The position numbers and the translations under genes were made by a program. The notes beneath the pieces are model-generated. The model was not told the origin of the DNA, searched no databases, and was given only the letters and a program-made list of their open reading frames with translations. Below, piece by piece: positions 18,665 through 26,649 of a stretch of DNA of 64,000 bases (position 1 is its first letter; each line of letters opens with the position of its first letter). The stretch spans positions 124,001-188,000 of the forward strand of contig JAHBXL010000006.1 in NCBI GenBank assembly GCA_019636495.1. Direction: 5' to 3'. The stretch is from Phycisphaeraceae bacterium. Its GTDB lineage: Bacteria > Planctomycetota > Phycisphaerae > Phycisphaerales > UBA1924.

Positions 18665-19396
18665 ATGCGCGCGGGTGGAATCATCGGTGTGTTGGCCTGC
18701 GTGATGGTTCCGTGCGCCTCGAGCATCGCCGACACGCAGACGTTTGTCGCCACCCGCGACAACACGATGTACAGCGAGGGGACCTTCGCCAACGGCGCGG
18801 GCATTTACATGTTCGCCGGGATGACGGCGCAGAACAACCGTCGCCGCGCGCTGCTGACCTTCGACCTGAGCACGATCCCCGCGGGCTCGACCATCACTGC
18901 CGCGACGCTGCGTCTGCAGATGTCCCGCAGCGTCGGCGGCGAGTATGCCGTCGGCGTGCACCGCGTGCTGGCGGACTGGGGCTCGGCGGGCTCGGACGCA
19001 ACGGCCAACGAGGGCATGGGCGCGCCCGCGCAGACGGGCGATGCGACCTGGACGCACCGCTTCCACAACACCACACCCTGGGCCACGGTCGGGGGCGACT
19101 TTGTCGGCGCGGCCAGTGCGACCAAACTCGTCGACGACGTGGGCGCGTACTTCTGGTCCGGCGCGGGCGTGGAGGCCGACGTGCAGGCGTGGGTCGACGG
19201 CGCGGCATCCAACTTCGGCTGGATCCTCGTCGGCGAGGAGGCGTTCGGCGGCACGGCCAAGCGCTTCAACACGCGCGAGAACGGCGCGGCATCGACCCGC
19301 CCGCAACTGACCGTCGAGTGGATTCCCATCCCCGCGCCCGGCGCGGCCGCGCTGGGCATCGTGGCCGCGGCATGTGCCGCGCGACGCCGGCGCTGA
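18665..19396 (+). CDS. Exported DNRLRE-domain protein with PEP-CTERM-like tail
   Basis: 243 residues; the ATG at 18665 has CAGGAG eight bases upstream. A signal peptide ends near residue 22 (SSIADTQ). The body is a DNRLRE/CBM96-like beta-sandwich with RRALLTFDLSTIPAGSTI and AATLRLQM, then the AVGVHRVLADW segment and a final STRPQLTVEW strand. These domains are found in polysaccharide-degrading and surface proteins. The C-terminus (PAPGAAALGIVAAACAARRRR) has the proline-rich turn, short helix and Arg run of PEP-CTERM-like sorting signals. The usual PEP is replaced by PAPG. The gene stops three bases from the convergent membrane-protein stop. Confidence 0.85.
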   Translation: MRAGGIIGVLACVMVPCASSIADTQTFVATRDNTMYSEGTFANGAGIYMFAGMTAQNNRRRALLTFDLSTIPAGSTITAATLRLQMSRSVGGEYAVGVHRVLADWGSAGSDATANEGMGAPAQTGDATWTHRFHNTTPWATVGGDFVGAASATKLVDDVGAYFWSGAGVEADVQAWVDGAASNFGWILVGEEAFGGTAKRFNTRENGAASTRPQLTVEWIPIPAPGAAALGIVAAACAARRRR

Positions 19397-19399
19397 ACG

Positions 19400-20284
19400 T
19401 CACAGGTAGTTCTTGAAGTTCGCGGAGATCAGCACCGCGACCGCGGCGGGGATCGCCGCGGCGAGCACGCACGCGACCGCCGCCATCCGCGGCTTGAGCA
19501 TGGGCGTGAGCACGGCATCGGCGATGAGCGCGCACAACGGGCACAGGGCGAAGATCGCCGCGCTGAGCCACCTGAGATCGCTGTACACAAAGCCCGCGAC
19601 CAGCGCTGCGCCCAGCACGCACGCCGCGCACGCGTGGGCCGCGCTGCCCAGCGCCGCGCCCGTGCGAAGCGAGCACACGACAACCGCGATCGCCGCGCCG
19701 GGAACGACCGACCACGACATGAACCCGAACTTGGAACTGCCCGACAGGAGCAACGCCGCCCCCGCGGCCAGCGCAAGGCCCGCGACGATGAACGACGAAC
19801 CGATGCGCCGGCCCCGCCACTCCAGCACGCCCAGCGCGCCCGCGGCGACGAGCATGCCCAGCGCGCTCAGGCCCACCATCATCATCCGGCCAGAGATTGA
19901 ACCGAGGCCAGCGCTGGGGGAATACAGCGTGAACGCTGCGGCGAACAACGCCGCGAACACGGCCAGCCCGGCCCGCACCGCCAACGACCGTTGCAGCAGA
20001 CCGGCGAACACGCTGATGAGCAGGACGCCGACGAACACCCAACCCAGCCGGTCGTCGCTGGCGACCGGCGGCCATCGCGGCGCTGTGCGCATCAGTCCGG
20101 CCCACCCCGCGATAGCGCACACGCCGATCATCATCGCGCCGGGCCAGAGACTGCCGACGCGGATCGAGAACGAACGGTTGTCGGCGCTGGGCTTGGCTTT
20201 GAGGAACAGCCCGGCGATGACCGCGGCGATGACCGCGCCCACGCCGGCTCCGAACACCCACGGCTGGTAGATGGCTGGGTCCAT
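19400..20284 (-). CDS. Polytopic membrane protein, unknown function
   Basis: 294 residues with about nine membrane helices in regular succession, almost without loops, and no charged catalytic motif. The ATG at 20284 has AGGACAGGA just upstream. The first loop contains a short hydrophilic stretch (KAKPSADNRSF) and the rest is Ala/Gly/Leu/Val-rich. I do not recognise the family. It follows the YceI gene on the same strand, but a hairpin in the 97-base gap may separate the transcripts. Confidence 0.7.
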   Translation of the reverse strand: MDPAIYQPWVFGAGVGAVIAAVIAGLFLKAKPSADNRSFSIRVGSLWPGAMMIGVCAIAGWAGLMRTAPRWPPVASDDRLGWVFVGVLLISVFAGLLQRSLAVRAGLAVFAALFAAAFTLYSPSAGLGSISGRMMMVGLSALGMLVAAGALGVLEWRGRRIGSSFIVAGLALAAGAALLLSGSSKFGFMSWSVVPGAAIAVVVCSLRTGAALGSAAHACAACVLGAALVAGFVYSDLRWLSAAIFALCPLCALIADAVLTPMLKPRMAAVACVLAAAIPAAVAVLISANFKNYL

Positions 20285-20324
20285 GTCCTGTCCTTTCGGC
20301 GATCCCGCCGCGCGGGAAACAGAA

Positions 20325-20348
20325 CGGGCGGGCCCGAGGACCCGCCCG
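20325..20348 (-). terminator. Terminator-like hairpin after the YceI gene
   Basis: CGGGCGGG (20325-20332) pairs perfectly with CCCGCCCG (20341-20348) around an 8-base loop. On the minus strand it is followed by TTCTGTTTCC, a weak T-rich tract, 33 bases after the yceI-like stop. Confidence 0.5.
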
Positions 20349-20381
20349 CTCCTGTGTGCCTGTCGGCGGCGCTGCGAGGCC

Positions 20382-21005
20382 TCAGCCCGCGATGCCTTCG
20401 AGCGAGACGACGAGTTCGACCTCGTCGGACAGGGCGCCGCCCTCGACGCCGAATCGGCTGCCGAAGTCGCTGCGCTTGATGGAGAACCTGGTCTCCATCC
20501 CGGAGATCTTCTTGCCCCGGGCTTCGCCGGTGCCGGTGGACTTCACCATGACCGTCAGCGGTTTGGTCACGCCGCGGAAGGTGAGGTTGCCCGAGACTTC
20601 AAACGTGTCGGTACCCTGAGCCTTGACCGACGAACTCTTGAAGGTCATGGTCGGGAACTCCTTGGCGGAGAAGAAGTCGGGGTTACGGAGGTGGTCGTCG
20701 CGGCCGGGATGGCCGGAGTGCACCGAATCGGCCTTGATGGCGATGTCGAACGAGCCGCCATCGGCCAGCGCAAACGTGCCCGAGACGTGATCGAAACGGC
20801 CGTAGAAGTTCGCGACGTTGTTGTGCTTGGCCTTGAAGATCACCGAGGAGTGCACCGTGTCAACGGTGTAGGACATGGCCGCCTCGGTCGCGGCCGCAGC
20901 CGATGCCGCGGGAGCGACCGCGCGGGCCGAGGGGACCGAGAGCGCAATGGCCGACGCGCCCGCGACGGCAAGAACGGCGGCGACACACGTGATGCAGATC
21001 TTCAT
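20382..21005 (-). CDS. YceI-family periplasmic lipid-binding protein
   Basis: 207 residues; the ATG at 21005 has AAAGGAA upstream. The signal peptide runs to about residue 29 (SARAVAP). The mature part is a complete YceI lipocalin-like barrel: YTVDTVHSSVIFKAKH at the N-terminus, YGRFDHVSGTF, HPGRDDHLRNPDFFSAKEFPTMTF, the VSGNLTFRGVTKPL strand and a C-terminal V-E-L-V-V-S-L-E strand. Relatives bind polyisoprenoid lipids in the periplasm and respond to pH or stress. A monocistronic unit is likely because a hairpin follows it. Confidence 0.92.
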   Translation of the reverse strand: MKICITCVAAVLAVAGASAIALSVPSARAVAPAASAAAATEAAMSYTVDTVHSSVIFKAKHNNVANFYGRFDHVSGTFALADGGSFDIAIKADSVHSGHPGRDDHLRNPDFFSAKEFPTMTFKSSSVKAQGTDTFEVSGNLTFRGVTKPLTVMVKSTGTGEARGKKISGMETRFSIKRSDFGSRFGVEGGALSDEVELVVSLEGIAG

Positions 21006-21174
21006 CAGGGGGTTCCTTTCAATGGGTTGTGGTCGATCGCGACCCGTCGCCAACGTGCGGATTCAGCCACGTTGGACGGCCACGCCCGAGTCGATCGGGT
21101 CGAACGGTATACCCTCCTGCCGACCCCGCGGATGCAGCAGCCCAATGTGTCCGGAATTCACAGGAGCGCGTCCC

Positions 21175-22440
21175 ATGCCCTCGCTGTTCGATGCCCGCGC
21201 CGACTCGATCCTGACCTCCCTGCGCGACTCGGGGCAGTTCAAGTTCCTGCAGATGATCGAAGGCCCGATGGATGCGACGGTGCGTCTCCGCGGCTCTGGC
21301 GAGTGCCTGTGCTTCTGCTCCAACAACTACCTCGGCCTCGCCAATCACCCCGAGGTGGTCGAGGCCGGCATCAAGGGACTGCGCGACTATGGCGCGGGGA
21401 CGGCGAGCGTGCGGTTCATCTGCGGCACCTTCACACCGCACGAGGTGCTCGAGCGCACCATCGCGCGGATGATGGGAACCGAGGCCTCGTACACGTTCGT
21501 CAGCGCGTGGACCGCGGCCGAGGCGCTCTTCCCCACGCTGTGCGAGCCCGGCGACACCATCATCTCCGATGAACTGAACCACGCGTGCCTGATCGACTCG
21601 ATCCGCCTGGCGACGACCATCAAGAAGGGCGTGCACAAAGCGGTGTACCGCAACAACGTGCTGGAGGGCGAGAAGTCCCTCCGCGCTGCGCTGGAGGCCG
21701 CGAGGGCCAGCAAGGAGGCGACCGGGCAGATCTGGGTCGTCACCGACGGCGTGTTCAGCATGGAAGGCTCGATCGCCGACCTGCCGGCGATGCGGAGGAT
21801 GTGCGATGAGTACGGCGCGCTGCTGGTCGTCGATGACTCGCACGGGCACGGCGTGATGGGGAAACTCGGCCGCGGCACGCACGAGCACTTTGGCATGGTG
21901 GATGACCTGGGTGCCCCGCCGCTCCGCGGCGAGAACGCGGCACGGAGTGCCGCGCCACCCGGCAACCGCATCGACCTCTTCACCGGCACGCTGGGCAAGG
22001 CTCTGGGCGGCGGCGCGGGCGGATTCGTCGCCGCGAGCCGGCGCGCCATCGACCTGATCATCCAGCGCGGCCGGCCCACGCTCTTCTCCAATGCCCTGCC
22101 GTGCACGGTGGCGTGCAGCGCGAACACCGCGATCGAGATCATGCTGCGCGAGCCCGAGCGCGTGCAGCGGCTCAAGGACAACGTCGCGTATGCGCGCCGC
22201 AGGATCGGCGAGGCCGGCTTCGATGTGCTCAAGTCCCCCACCGCCATCTGCCCCATCATCGTGCACGACACCGCCAAGGCGATCGCGATGAGCAAGCGCC
22301 TGCTGGAACTGGGCGTGTTCGTGATCGGCTTCGGCTACCCGGTGGTGCCCGAGGGCCACGCGCGACTGCGCGTGCAGATTTCCGCCGCGCACACGCAGCA
22401 GCACATCGACCGGCTGGTTGATGCTCTCAAGAAGTTGTAA
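21175..22440 (+). CDS. kbl: Glycine C-acetyltransferase-like PLP enzyme (2-amino-3-ketobutyrate CoA ligase family)
   Basis: 421 residues from ATG 21175 with CAGGAG upstream. Alpha-oxoamine synthase fold: SNNYLGLANHPEV, RFICGTFTPHEVLE, DELNHACLIDS, TDGVFSMEGSIADLP, VDDSHGHGVMG and the PLP lysine at residue 275 in GTLGKALGGGAGGF. The spacing matches Kbl, which condenses glycine with acetyl-CoA in threonine breakdown. Related AONS (BioF) and serine palmitoyltransferase cannot be excluded. Odd feature: between HFGMVDD and IDLFTGTLG there are about 20 extra residues rich in Ala, Pro and Arg, encoded by 21909-21969. That stretch contains a dispersed palindromic repeat and looks inserted in frame. 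No threonine dehydrogenase gene is adjacent. Confidence 0.82.
   Translation: MPSLFDARADSILTSLRDSGQFKFLQMIEGPMDATVRLRGSGECLCFCSNNYLGLANHPEVVEAGIKGLRDYGAGTASVRFICGTFTPHEVLERTIARMMGTEASYTFVSAWTAAEALFPTLCEPGDTIISDELNHACLIDSIRLATTIKKGVHKAVYRNNVLEGEKSLRAALEAARASKEATGQIWVVTDGVFSMEGSIADLPAMRRMCDEYGALLVVDDSHGHGVMGKLGRGTHEHFGMVDDLGAPPLRGENAARSAAPPGNRIDLFTGTLGKALGGGAGGFVAASRRAIDLIIQRGRPTLFSNALPCTVACSANTAIEIMLREPERVQRLKDNVAYARRRIGEAGFDVLKSPTAICPIIVHDTAKAIAMSKRLLELGVFVIGFGYPVVPEGHARLRVQISAAHTQQHIDRLVDALKKL
21936..21954. repeat. Dispersed palindrome copy inside the kbl-like gene
   Basis: CGCGGCAC-GGA-GTGCCGCG, an 8-bp perfect inverted repeat with a 3-base centre, lies in coding sequence. Its 15-base core (reverse strand CGGCAC-TCC-GTGCCG) recurs at 29016-29030 and 36438-36454. 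Confidence 0.75.
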
Positions 22441-22475
22441 GCGGCGGTCCTGCGTCCTGTCGCGCGGCACCTCAC

Positions 22476-22518
22476 ACTCAGGACTCAGGACTTCCGACTC
22501 CGGACTTCCGCACTCAAG
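22476..22518. repeat. Heptamer tandem array (ACTCAGG-like)
   Basis: In-phase units ACTCAGG, ACTCAGG, ACTTCCG, ACTCCGG and ACTTCCG (22476-22510), then ACTCAAG at 22512, between the kbl-like gene and the signal peptidase gene. It ends about 24 bases before the candidate -10 box of the latter. Confidence 0.7.
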
Positions 22519-22541
22519 ACCACCTCCCCCGGATTCGCCGA

Positions 22542-22547
22542 TAGACT
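22542..22547 (+). promoter_or_regulatory. -10-like box immediately before the signal peptidase start
   Basis: TAGACT in the context GCCGATAGACT, ending nine bases before the ATG at 22557. If used, the mRNA would begin within about three bases of the start codon. No convincing -35 is visible. Confidence 0.4.
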
Positions 22548-22556
22548 TTGCACCCC

Positions 22557-24206
22557 ATGACCAGCACCGAATCGACTCCGCATGCCCAGCCCGAGACGAT
22601 CAAGGACACGATGATCTCGATCATCATCGCGTTCGCGCTGGCGTTCGTGTTCCGCGGGTTCGTTGTCGAGGCGTTCGTGATCCCGACCGGGTCGATGGCG
22701 CCGACGCTCATGGGCGCGCACATGAAGTTCCGCGACACCGCATCGGGCAACGTGTGGCCGGTCGGCCCGTGGTTCGCAAACGATGGCCCATCGGGCTCGT
22801 ACCCGAATCCCCAGACCGCGCCGCCGGGCCGCTTCATCACCGTGCACGACCCGATGACCGGCCGCGCCACCCAGCGAGCCCAGGTGCCGCTCAGTTCCGG
22901 CGACCGCATCCTGGTGCTCAAGTACCTCTACTCGATCATGGACCCCGCGCGGTTCGACGTGATCGTCTTCAAGAACCCCGAGATCCCCACCGAGAACTAC
23001 ATCAAGCGGCTCCTGGGCCTCCCCGGCGAGGAGATCGCGCTGGTTGACGGCGATGTGTTTGTCCGCCGCGGCGGCGTGCCCGCGGGTGAAGAGGACAAGA
23101 ACTCCTGGTCGCAAGGGGGCTGGCAGATCGCGCGCAAGCCCCGCGCCGTGCAGAACGCCGTCTGGCAGACCGTGTTCGACTCGAGTTTCACGCCCCCGCC
23201 GCCGGAGTCGTTCCGCCCGCCGTGGACGAGCGAAACGCCCGGCTGGACGCTCAACGACACCGCGATATACGCGTACGCGGGAACATCGCGCACCGAACTG
23301 GTCTTCAACCAGGCGCGGCCTCGCATCGTCACCCCCGGCGCGGGAGAGACCTGGGCCATCAACGACCGCTACGCCTACAACGAGATGCCGGCCCAGACGC
23401 AGCGCTTCCCGGTTTCGGACCTGCGCCTCCGCGCGGGCATCGAGCCGGAGGCGGCCGGGCTCGCCGTCGAGGCTTCGATCATCGCCCGCGGGTTCGAGGT
23501 CCAGGCGCGGATCGAGGGCCAGACAGCAACGCTGCGTCAACGGCAACTGATCGGCGCGGCGGGCGCCTACGGCAAGTGGGAGGACCTGCGCACCGGTACG
23601 GTGCGGCCGCTCTCGACCGGACGCGTGACCGACATCGCGTTCTACATGGTTGACCAGTCGCTGCATCTCGAGATCGACCGACGTCCCGCGTTCGAACCCT
23701 GGGAGTATGACTGGGGACCCGGCGAGCGCATCCTTCGCGCGACCGGTCAGGCGATCGAGCACTATGCACAACTGCAACTCCCCGACGGCCCCAACGTGCT
23801 CGCCGACCCGCGCATCTACACCGCGCCGCAGGTGCGGTGGGCGTTCGCCGGCGCGCCGCTCAAGATGCACCGCGTCGGCCTTGACCGCGACATCCACTAC
23901 CAGCCCGATTCCTTCAAGCACCACAGCCGCCTGAAGGGCCCGGCGCGATCGACCAGCCCCGCGGCCCCGGTTCGCCTGGGCCCCGACCAGTTCTTTGCCT
24001 GCGGCGACAACTCACCGGCAAGCCTCGACATGCGCCTTCTGGATTCCGTGAAGCCCTGGGTCGCCCAGCAGTTCGACGACACGATCGGCGTGATCCCCCG
24101 CGAACTGCTTCTCGGCCGCGCGTTCTTTGTCTACTGGCCCTCGCTGCACAAGGAGTCCGGCCCGATGCCCATGGCCGACTTCGGGCGGATGCGCTTCATC
24201 TGGTAG
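22557..24206 (+). CDS. lepB: Signal peptidase I with large internal insertion
   Basis: 549 residues, roughly twice the usual length. One membrane helix is at about 20-38, followed by the box B serine Ser46 in IPTGSMAPTL. The general-base lysine is Lys150 in YIKRLLGLPGEE, and box E FFACGDNSPASLDMR is near residue 480. The Ser/Lys dyad of the S26 family is therefore intact. Extra sequence sits between Ser46 and Lys150 (about 50 residues) and between about 190 and 470. The latter holds a beta-rich region around residues 250-400 not seen in classical LepB. It would cleave signal peptides of the many exported proteins here. An ATG start is used; no ribosome site is visible, consistent with a very short leader. 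Confidence 0.88.
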   Translation: MTSTESTPHAQPETIKDTMISIIIAFALAFVFRGFVVEAFVIPTGSMAPTLMGAHMKFRDTASGNVWPVGPWFANDGPSGSYPNPQTAPPGRFITVHDPMTGRATQRAQVPLSSGDRILVLKYLYSIMDPARFDVIVFKNPEIPTENYIKRLLGLPGEEIALVDGDVFVRRGGVPAGEEDKNSWSQGGWQIARKPRAVQNAVWQTVFDSSFTPPPPESFRPPWTSETPGWTLNDTAIYAYAGTSRTELVFNQARPRIVTPGAGETWAINDRYAYNEMPAQTQRFPVSDLRLRAGIEPEAAGLAVEASIIARGFEVQARIEGQTATLRQRQLIGAAGAYGKWEDLRTGTVRPLSTGRVTDIAFYMVDQSLHLEIDRRPAFEPWEYDWGPGERILRATGQAIEHYAQLQLPDGPNVLADPRIYTAPQVRWAFAGAPLKMHRVGLDRDIHYQPDSFKHHSRLKGPARSTSPAAPVRLGPDQFFACGDNSPASLDMRLLDSVKPWVAQQFDDTIGVIPRELLLGRAFFVYWPSLHKESGPMPMADFGRMRFIW

Positions 24207-24252
24207 GGCCGCGACCGTCCGAGCGCGAACAGTCGCGTCCTGTCATCGCCGA

Positions 24253-24258
24253 TACGCT
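24253..24258 (+). promoter_or_regulatory. -10-like box before the glycosyltransferase pair
   Basis: TACGCT in CGCCGATACGCT, 64 bases before the start at 24323. It shares the CGATAnnnT pattern seen upstream of several other genes here. No clear -35. Confidence 0.35.
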
Positions 24259-24322
24259 TGGGCCGACAATCGCAGCGCCGGGGTTCTCGGACCCGTGCCG
24301 CGAAGCCGATCGCTCCGTGCCC

Positions 24323-25354
24323 ATGCCAGATCATGCCGCGCACAACACCGCCCCGATCGACACCTCGCCCCCCGCGGCTGCGGGGGCGACTTCGGACCGT
24401 TCCCACCCGCCAATCGCGACAATCGTGATCTCGACGCGGAACCGCAGAGACGAACTGGCGAGGACGCTCGAGTCGTGCTGCGCGCAGACCGGCGGCGCGG
24501 AGGGGTGGGTCGAAGTTCTGGTGGTGGACGACGCCTCGACCGACGGGACGCGCGAGATGATCGCGCAGCGATTCCCTTCGGTCCGCGTGATCCACAAGAC
24601 GGCGCGTCCCGGCTACATCGTCTCGCGGAACCTCGGCGCGCGGGAGGCTCGCGGGCCGATCATCTTCTCGATCGACGACGACGCCGTGTATACGTCCGAC
24701 GACACGGTGCTGCGCACGCTCGGCGCGTTCGACGATCCCCGTGTCGGCGCCGTCGCCATGCCGCACATCCACGTGACGGACGGGCCGGCCGAGTACGACC
24801 GCGCGCCCGACGACGGCCGCATGTACGTGGCCGCGGCGTATACCGGCACGGCCCACGCCCTGCGGCGCGACGTGTTCCTCGCGCTGGGCGGCTACCAGGA
24901 GGCTCTCGAGCACCAGGCCGAGGAGTCCGAGTTCTGCATGCGTCTGTGGAACGCCGGGTACATCGTTCGAATCGGCGTGACACCGCCGATCCACCACTAC
25001 CCCTCCGCCGTCCGCAACTACCCGCGCCAGTTGTTCCTCGGGGCGCGCAACGCCGTGCTCACCTCGTGGTTCAACGTTCCCACGCTCTACCTGCCCGGCC
25101 GGCTGCTGGCCAACTTCGCGGGCGGCTGCATCAATGCGCTGCGCAAGCGGCACCCGGGCAGTTTCCTGTCCGGCGTGATCGCGGGTCTGTGCTCGATCCC
25201 GCGTTTACGCCCGCTCCGCAGGCCGGTCGGCGCGCGGCCCTACCGGGTGTTCCGCCGTCTGCTTGCCAACACGTGCCGACCGATTGAGGAGGTCCTGCCG
25301 CTGCTGCCGCCGCGCGCGCCGATCGCTGCCGAGGCGCAGGGAGCGGGTGCATGA
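24323..25354 (+). CDS. Family 2 glycosyltransferase
   Basis: 343 residues. GT-A fold with IVISTRNRRDELARTL at the start, VLVVDDASTDGTRE in the nucleotide-binding half, the DxD-type FSIDDDAV near residue 115, and an EESEFCMRLWNAGY acceptor motif with the catalytic-base position near 210. The C-terminal 90 residues have hydrophobic and basic stretches that could lie against the membrane. The ATG at 24323 is preferred over the GTG at 24317. Its stop overlaps the start of the next gene by four bases (ATGA), so the two glycosyltransferases are made together and probably act on the same glycan. Confidence 0.87.
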   Translation: MPDHAAHNTAPIDTSPPAAAGATSDRSHPPIATIVISTRNRRDELARTLESCCAQTGGAEGWVEVLVVDDASTDGTREMIAQRFPSVRVIHKTARPGYIVSRNLGAREARGPIIFSIDDDAVYTSDDTVLRTLGAFDDPRVGAVAMPHIHVTDGPAEYDRAPDDGRMYVAAAYTGTAHALRRDVFLALGGYQEALEHQAEESEFCMRLWNAGYIVRIGVTPPIHHYPSAVRNYPRQLFLGARNAVLTSWFNVPTLYLPGRLLANFAGGCINALRKRHPGSFLSGVIAGLCSIPRLRPLRRPVGARPYRVFRRLLANTCRPIEEVLPLLPPRAPIAAEAQGAGA

Positions 25355-26559
25355 TCGTCGCCACGGTCCGCGACATCCGCGCGTTCTCGCCATCGGTGCT
25401 GCCGCCGCCGCGCCACGACGGCCGCCTGCGGATCCTGAACATCGGACTGCCGATCCTCGGCCTGTCGTCGTTCACGAAGTCGCTGGCCGAGCACGCCGCG
25501 ACGCGCGACGACGTGATGATGACGCACTTTGAACTCGTGAACGCGACGTGGATGAAAGTGCTGTTCCGCGTCAGCCCGGTTCCCTGGTCGATGGACCTTC
25601 AGTGCGCCAACATGGTGAACCTCTGGCGCTGGCGCATCCGCCGCGCCATCGACTCGGGCGCGCTGAACCTCGACTGCTTCGACGCGGTCGTCACCTGCCC
25701 GCAGCACCACACAATGGCGTTCATCGACCGCCGTCCCGACCGGCCGTTCGTCATCAGCGCGCACACCGATGCGACCGCGGCCAACACCGTGCGCGACTTC
25801 GGCGACTCCTCCATCACCACGCGCCCGCTGGACCGCTGCGATCGCTACCTCCTCCCCCGGTGCGATCTGGTCACGTGCATGGGCTGGTTCGCCGGCAACT
25901 CGGCTCGCGATGATTACGGTGTCGACCCCGATCGGCTGATGCTCGTCCCCCCCACCACGACCGAGATCACACCGGGCGACCCGCCGGGCAAGACCCCTGC
26001 CCGCGGGCGGCTCGCACGCATCGCCATCGCCGGGAACGACTGGGTCCGCAAGGGCGGGCCCGAACTGCTGCGTTGGCACCAGTCGCGCTGGACCGAGCGG
26101 GCGGAGTTGCACGTCATCGGCCAAGGCGCGCCGGAGGACCCCGCCGCAAGGAACGTCGTCTGGCATGGACGCGTCCCACGGGAGAAACTCCTCAATGAAC
26201 TCTTCCCTTCGATGGACCTCTTCGTGCTTCCCACCAAGCGCGACATGTCGCCGTGGGTGCTCGTCGAGGCGGCCGGCGCTGGCATCGCGGCGGTGTCCTC
26301 TCGACTCGGCGGCATCCCCGACGAAGTCATCGACGGCCAGACCGGCCTGCTCTGCACGCCGGGCGCAGAGAACGAGTTCATCCGCGCGATCGAATCGCTT
26401 CTCGATGACCCCGACCGCTGCTTCCGCATGGGCCTTGCCGCTCGCGAGTATGCCCGTCGGCACTTCACGCCGCGCGTCGTTTACGGCGGACTGCTCGATC
26501 GACTGTGGACCGAGTTCAGGCGGCAGGCCCCTCGCGGCATCCGAGCAGAAGCCGAATAA
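25351..26559 (+). CDS. Family 4-type glycosyltransferase
   Basis: 402 residues, GT-B fold. The N-terminal half starts with RLRILNIGLPILGLSSFTKSL. The C-terminal half has RIAIAGNDWVRKGGPELL, VIGQGAP, VWHGRVPREKL, then PSMDLFVLPTKRDMSPWVLVEA and GGIPDEVIDGQTGLLC. The E-x7-E region is modified to WVLVEAAGAGIAAVSS, with one glutamate clearly present. This fits GT4 retaining sugar transfer from a nucleotide-sugar. ATGA overlap with the preceding GT2 gene implies translational coupling. The specific sugar is unknown. Confidence 0.85.
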   Translation: MIVATVRDIRAFSPSVLPPPRHDGRLRILNIGLPILGLSSFTKSLAEHAATRDDVMMTHFELVNATWMKVLFRVSPVPWSMDLQCANMVNLWRWRIRRAIDSGALNLDCFDAVVTCPQHHTMAFIDRRPDRPFVISAHTDATAANTVRDFGDSSITTRPLDRCDRYLLPRCDLVTCMGWFAGNSARDDYGVDPDRLMLVPPTTTEITPGDPPGKTPARGRLARIAIAGNDWVRKGGPELLRWHQSRWTERAELHVIGQGAPEDPAARNVVWHGRVPREKLLNELFPSMDLFVLPTKRDMSPWVLVEAAGAGIAAVSSRLGGIPDEVIDGQTGLLCTPGAENEFIRAIESLLDDPDRCFRMGLAAREYARRHFTPRVVYGGLLDRLWTEFRRQAPRGIRAEAE

Positions 26560-26636
26560 CCCGCTGTTTCCGCTGGCGCGCGGCGCAGTTTCCGCAACTG
26601 CGTGCCCGGGACTCAATCCGTCGGGCAATTGGCCCG

Positions 26637-26642
26637 TATAAG
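26637..26642 (+). promoter_or_regulatory. -10-like box before the SGNH hydrolase gene
   Basis: TATAAG ends eight bases before the GTG at 26650. If real it supports the GTG at 26650 as the start, with a leaderless or near-leaderless message. No -35 match. Confidence 0.3.
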
Positions 26643-26649
26643 TACAACC

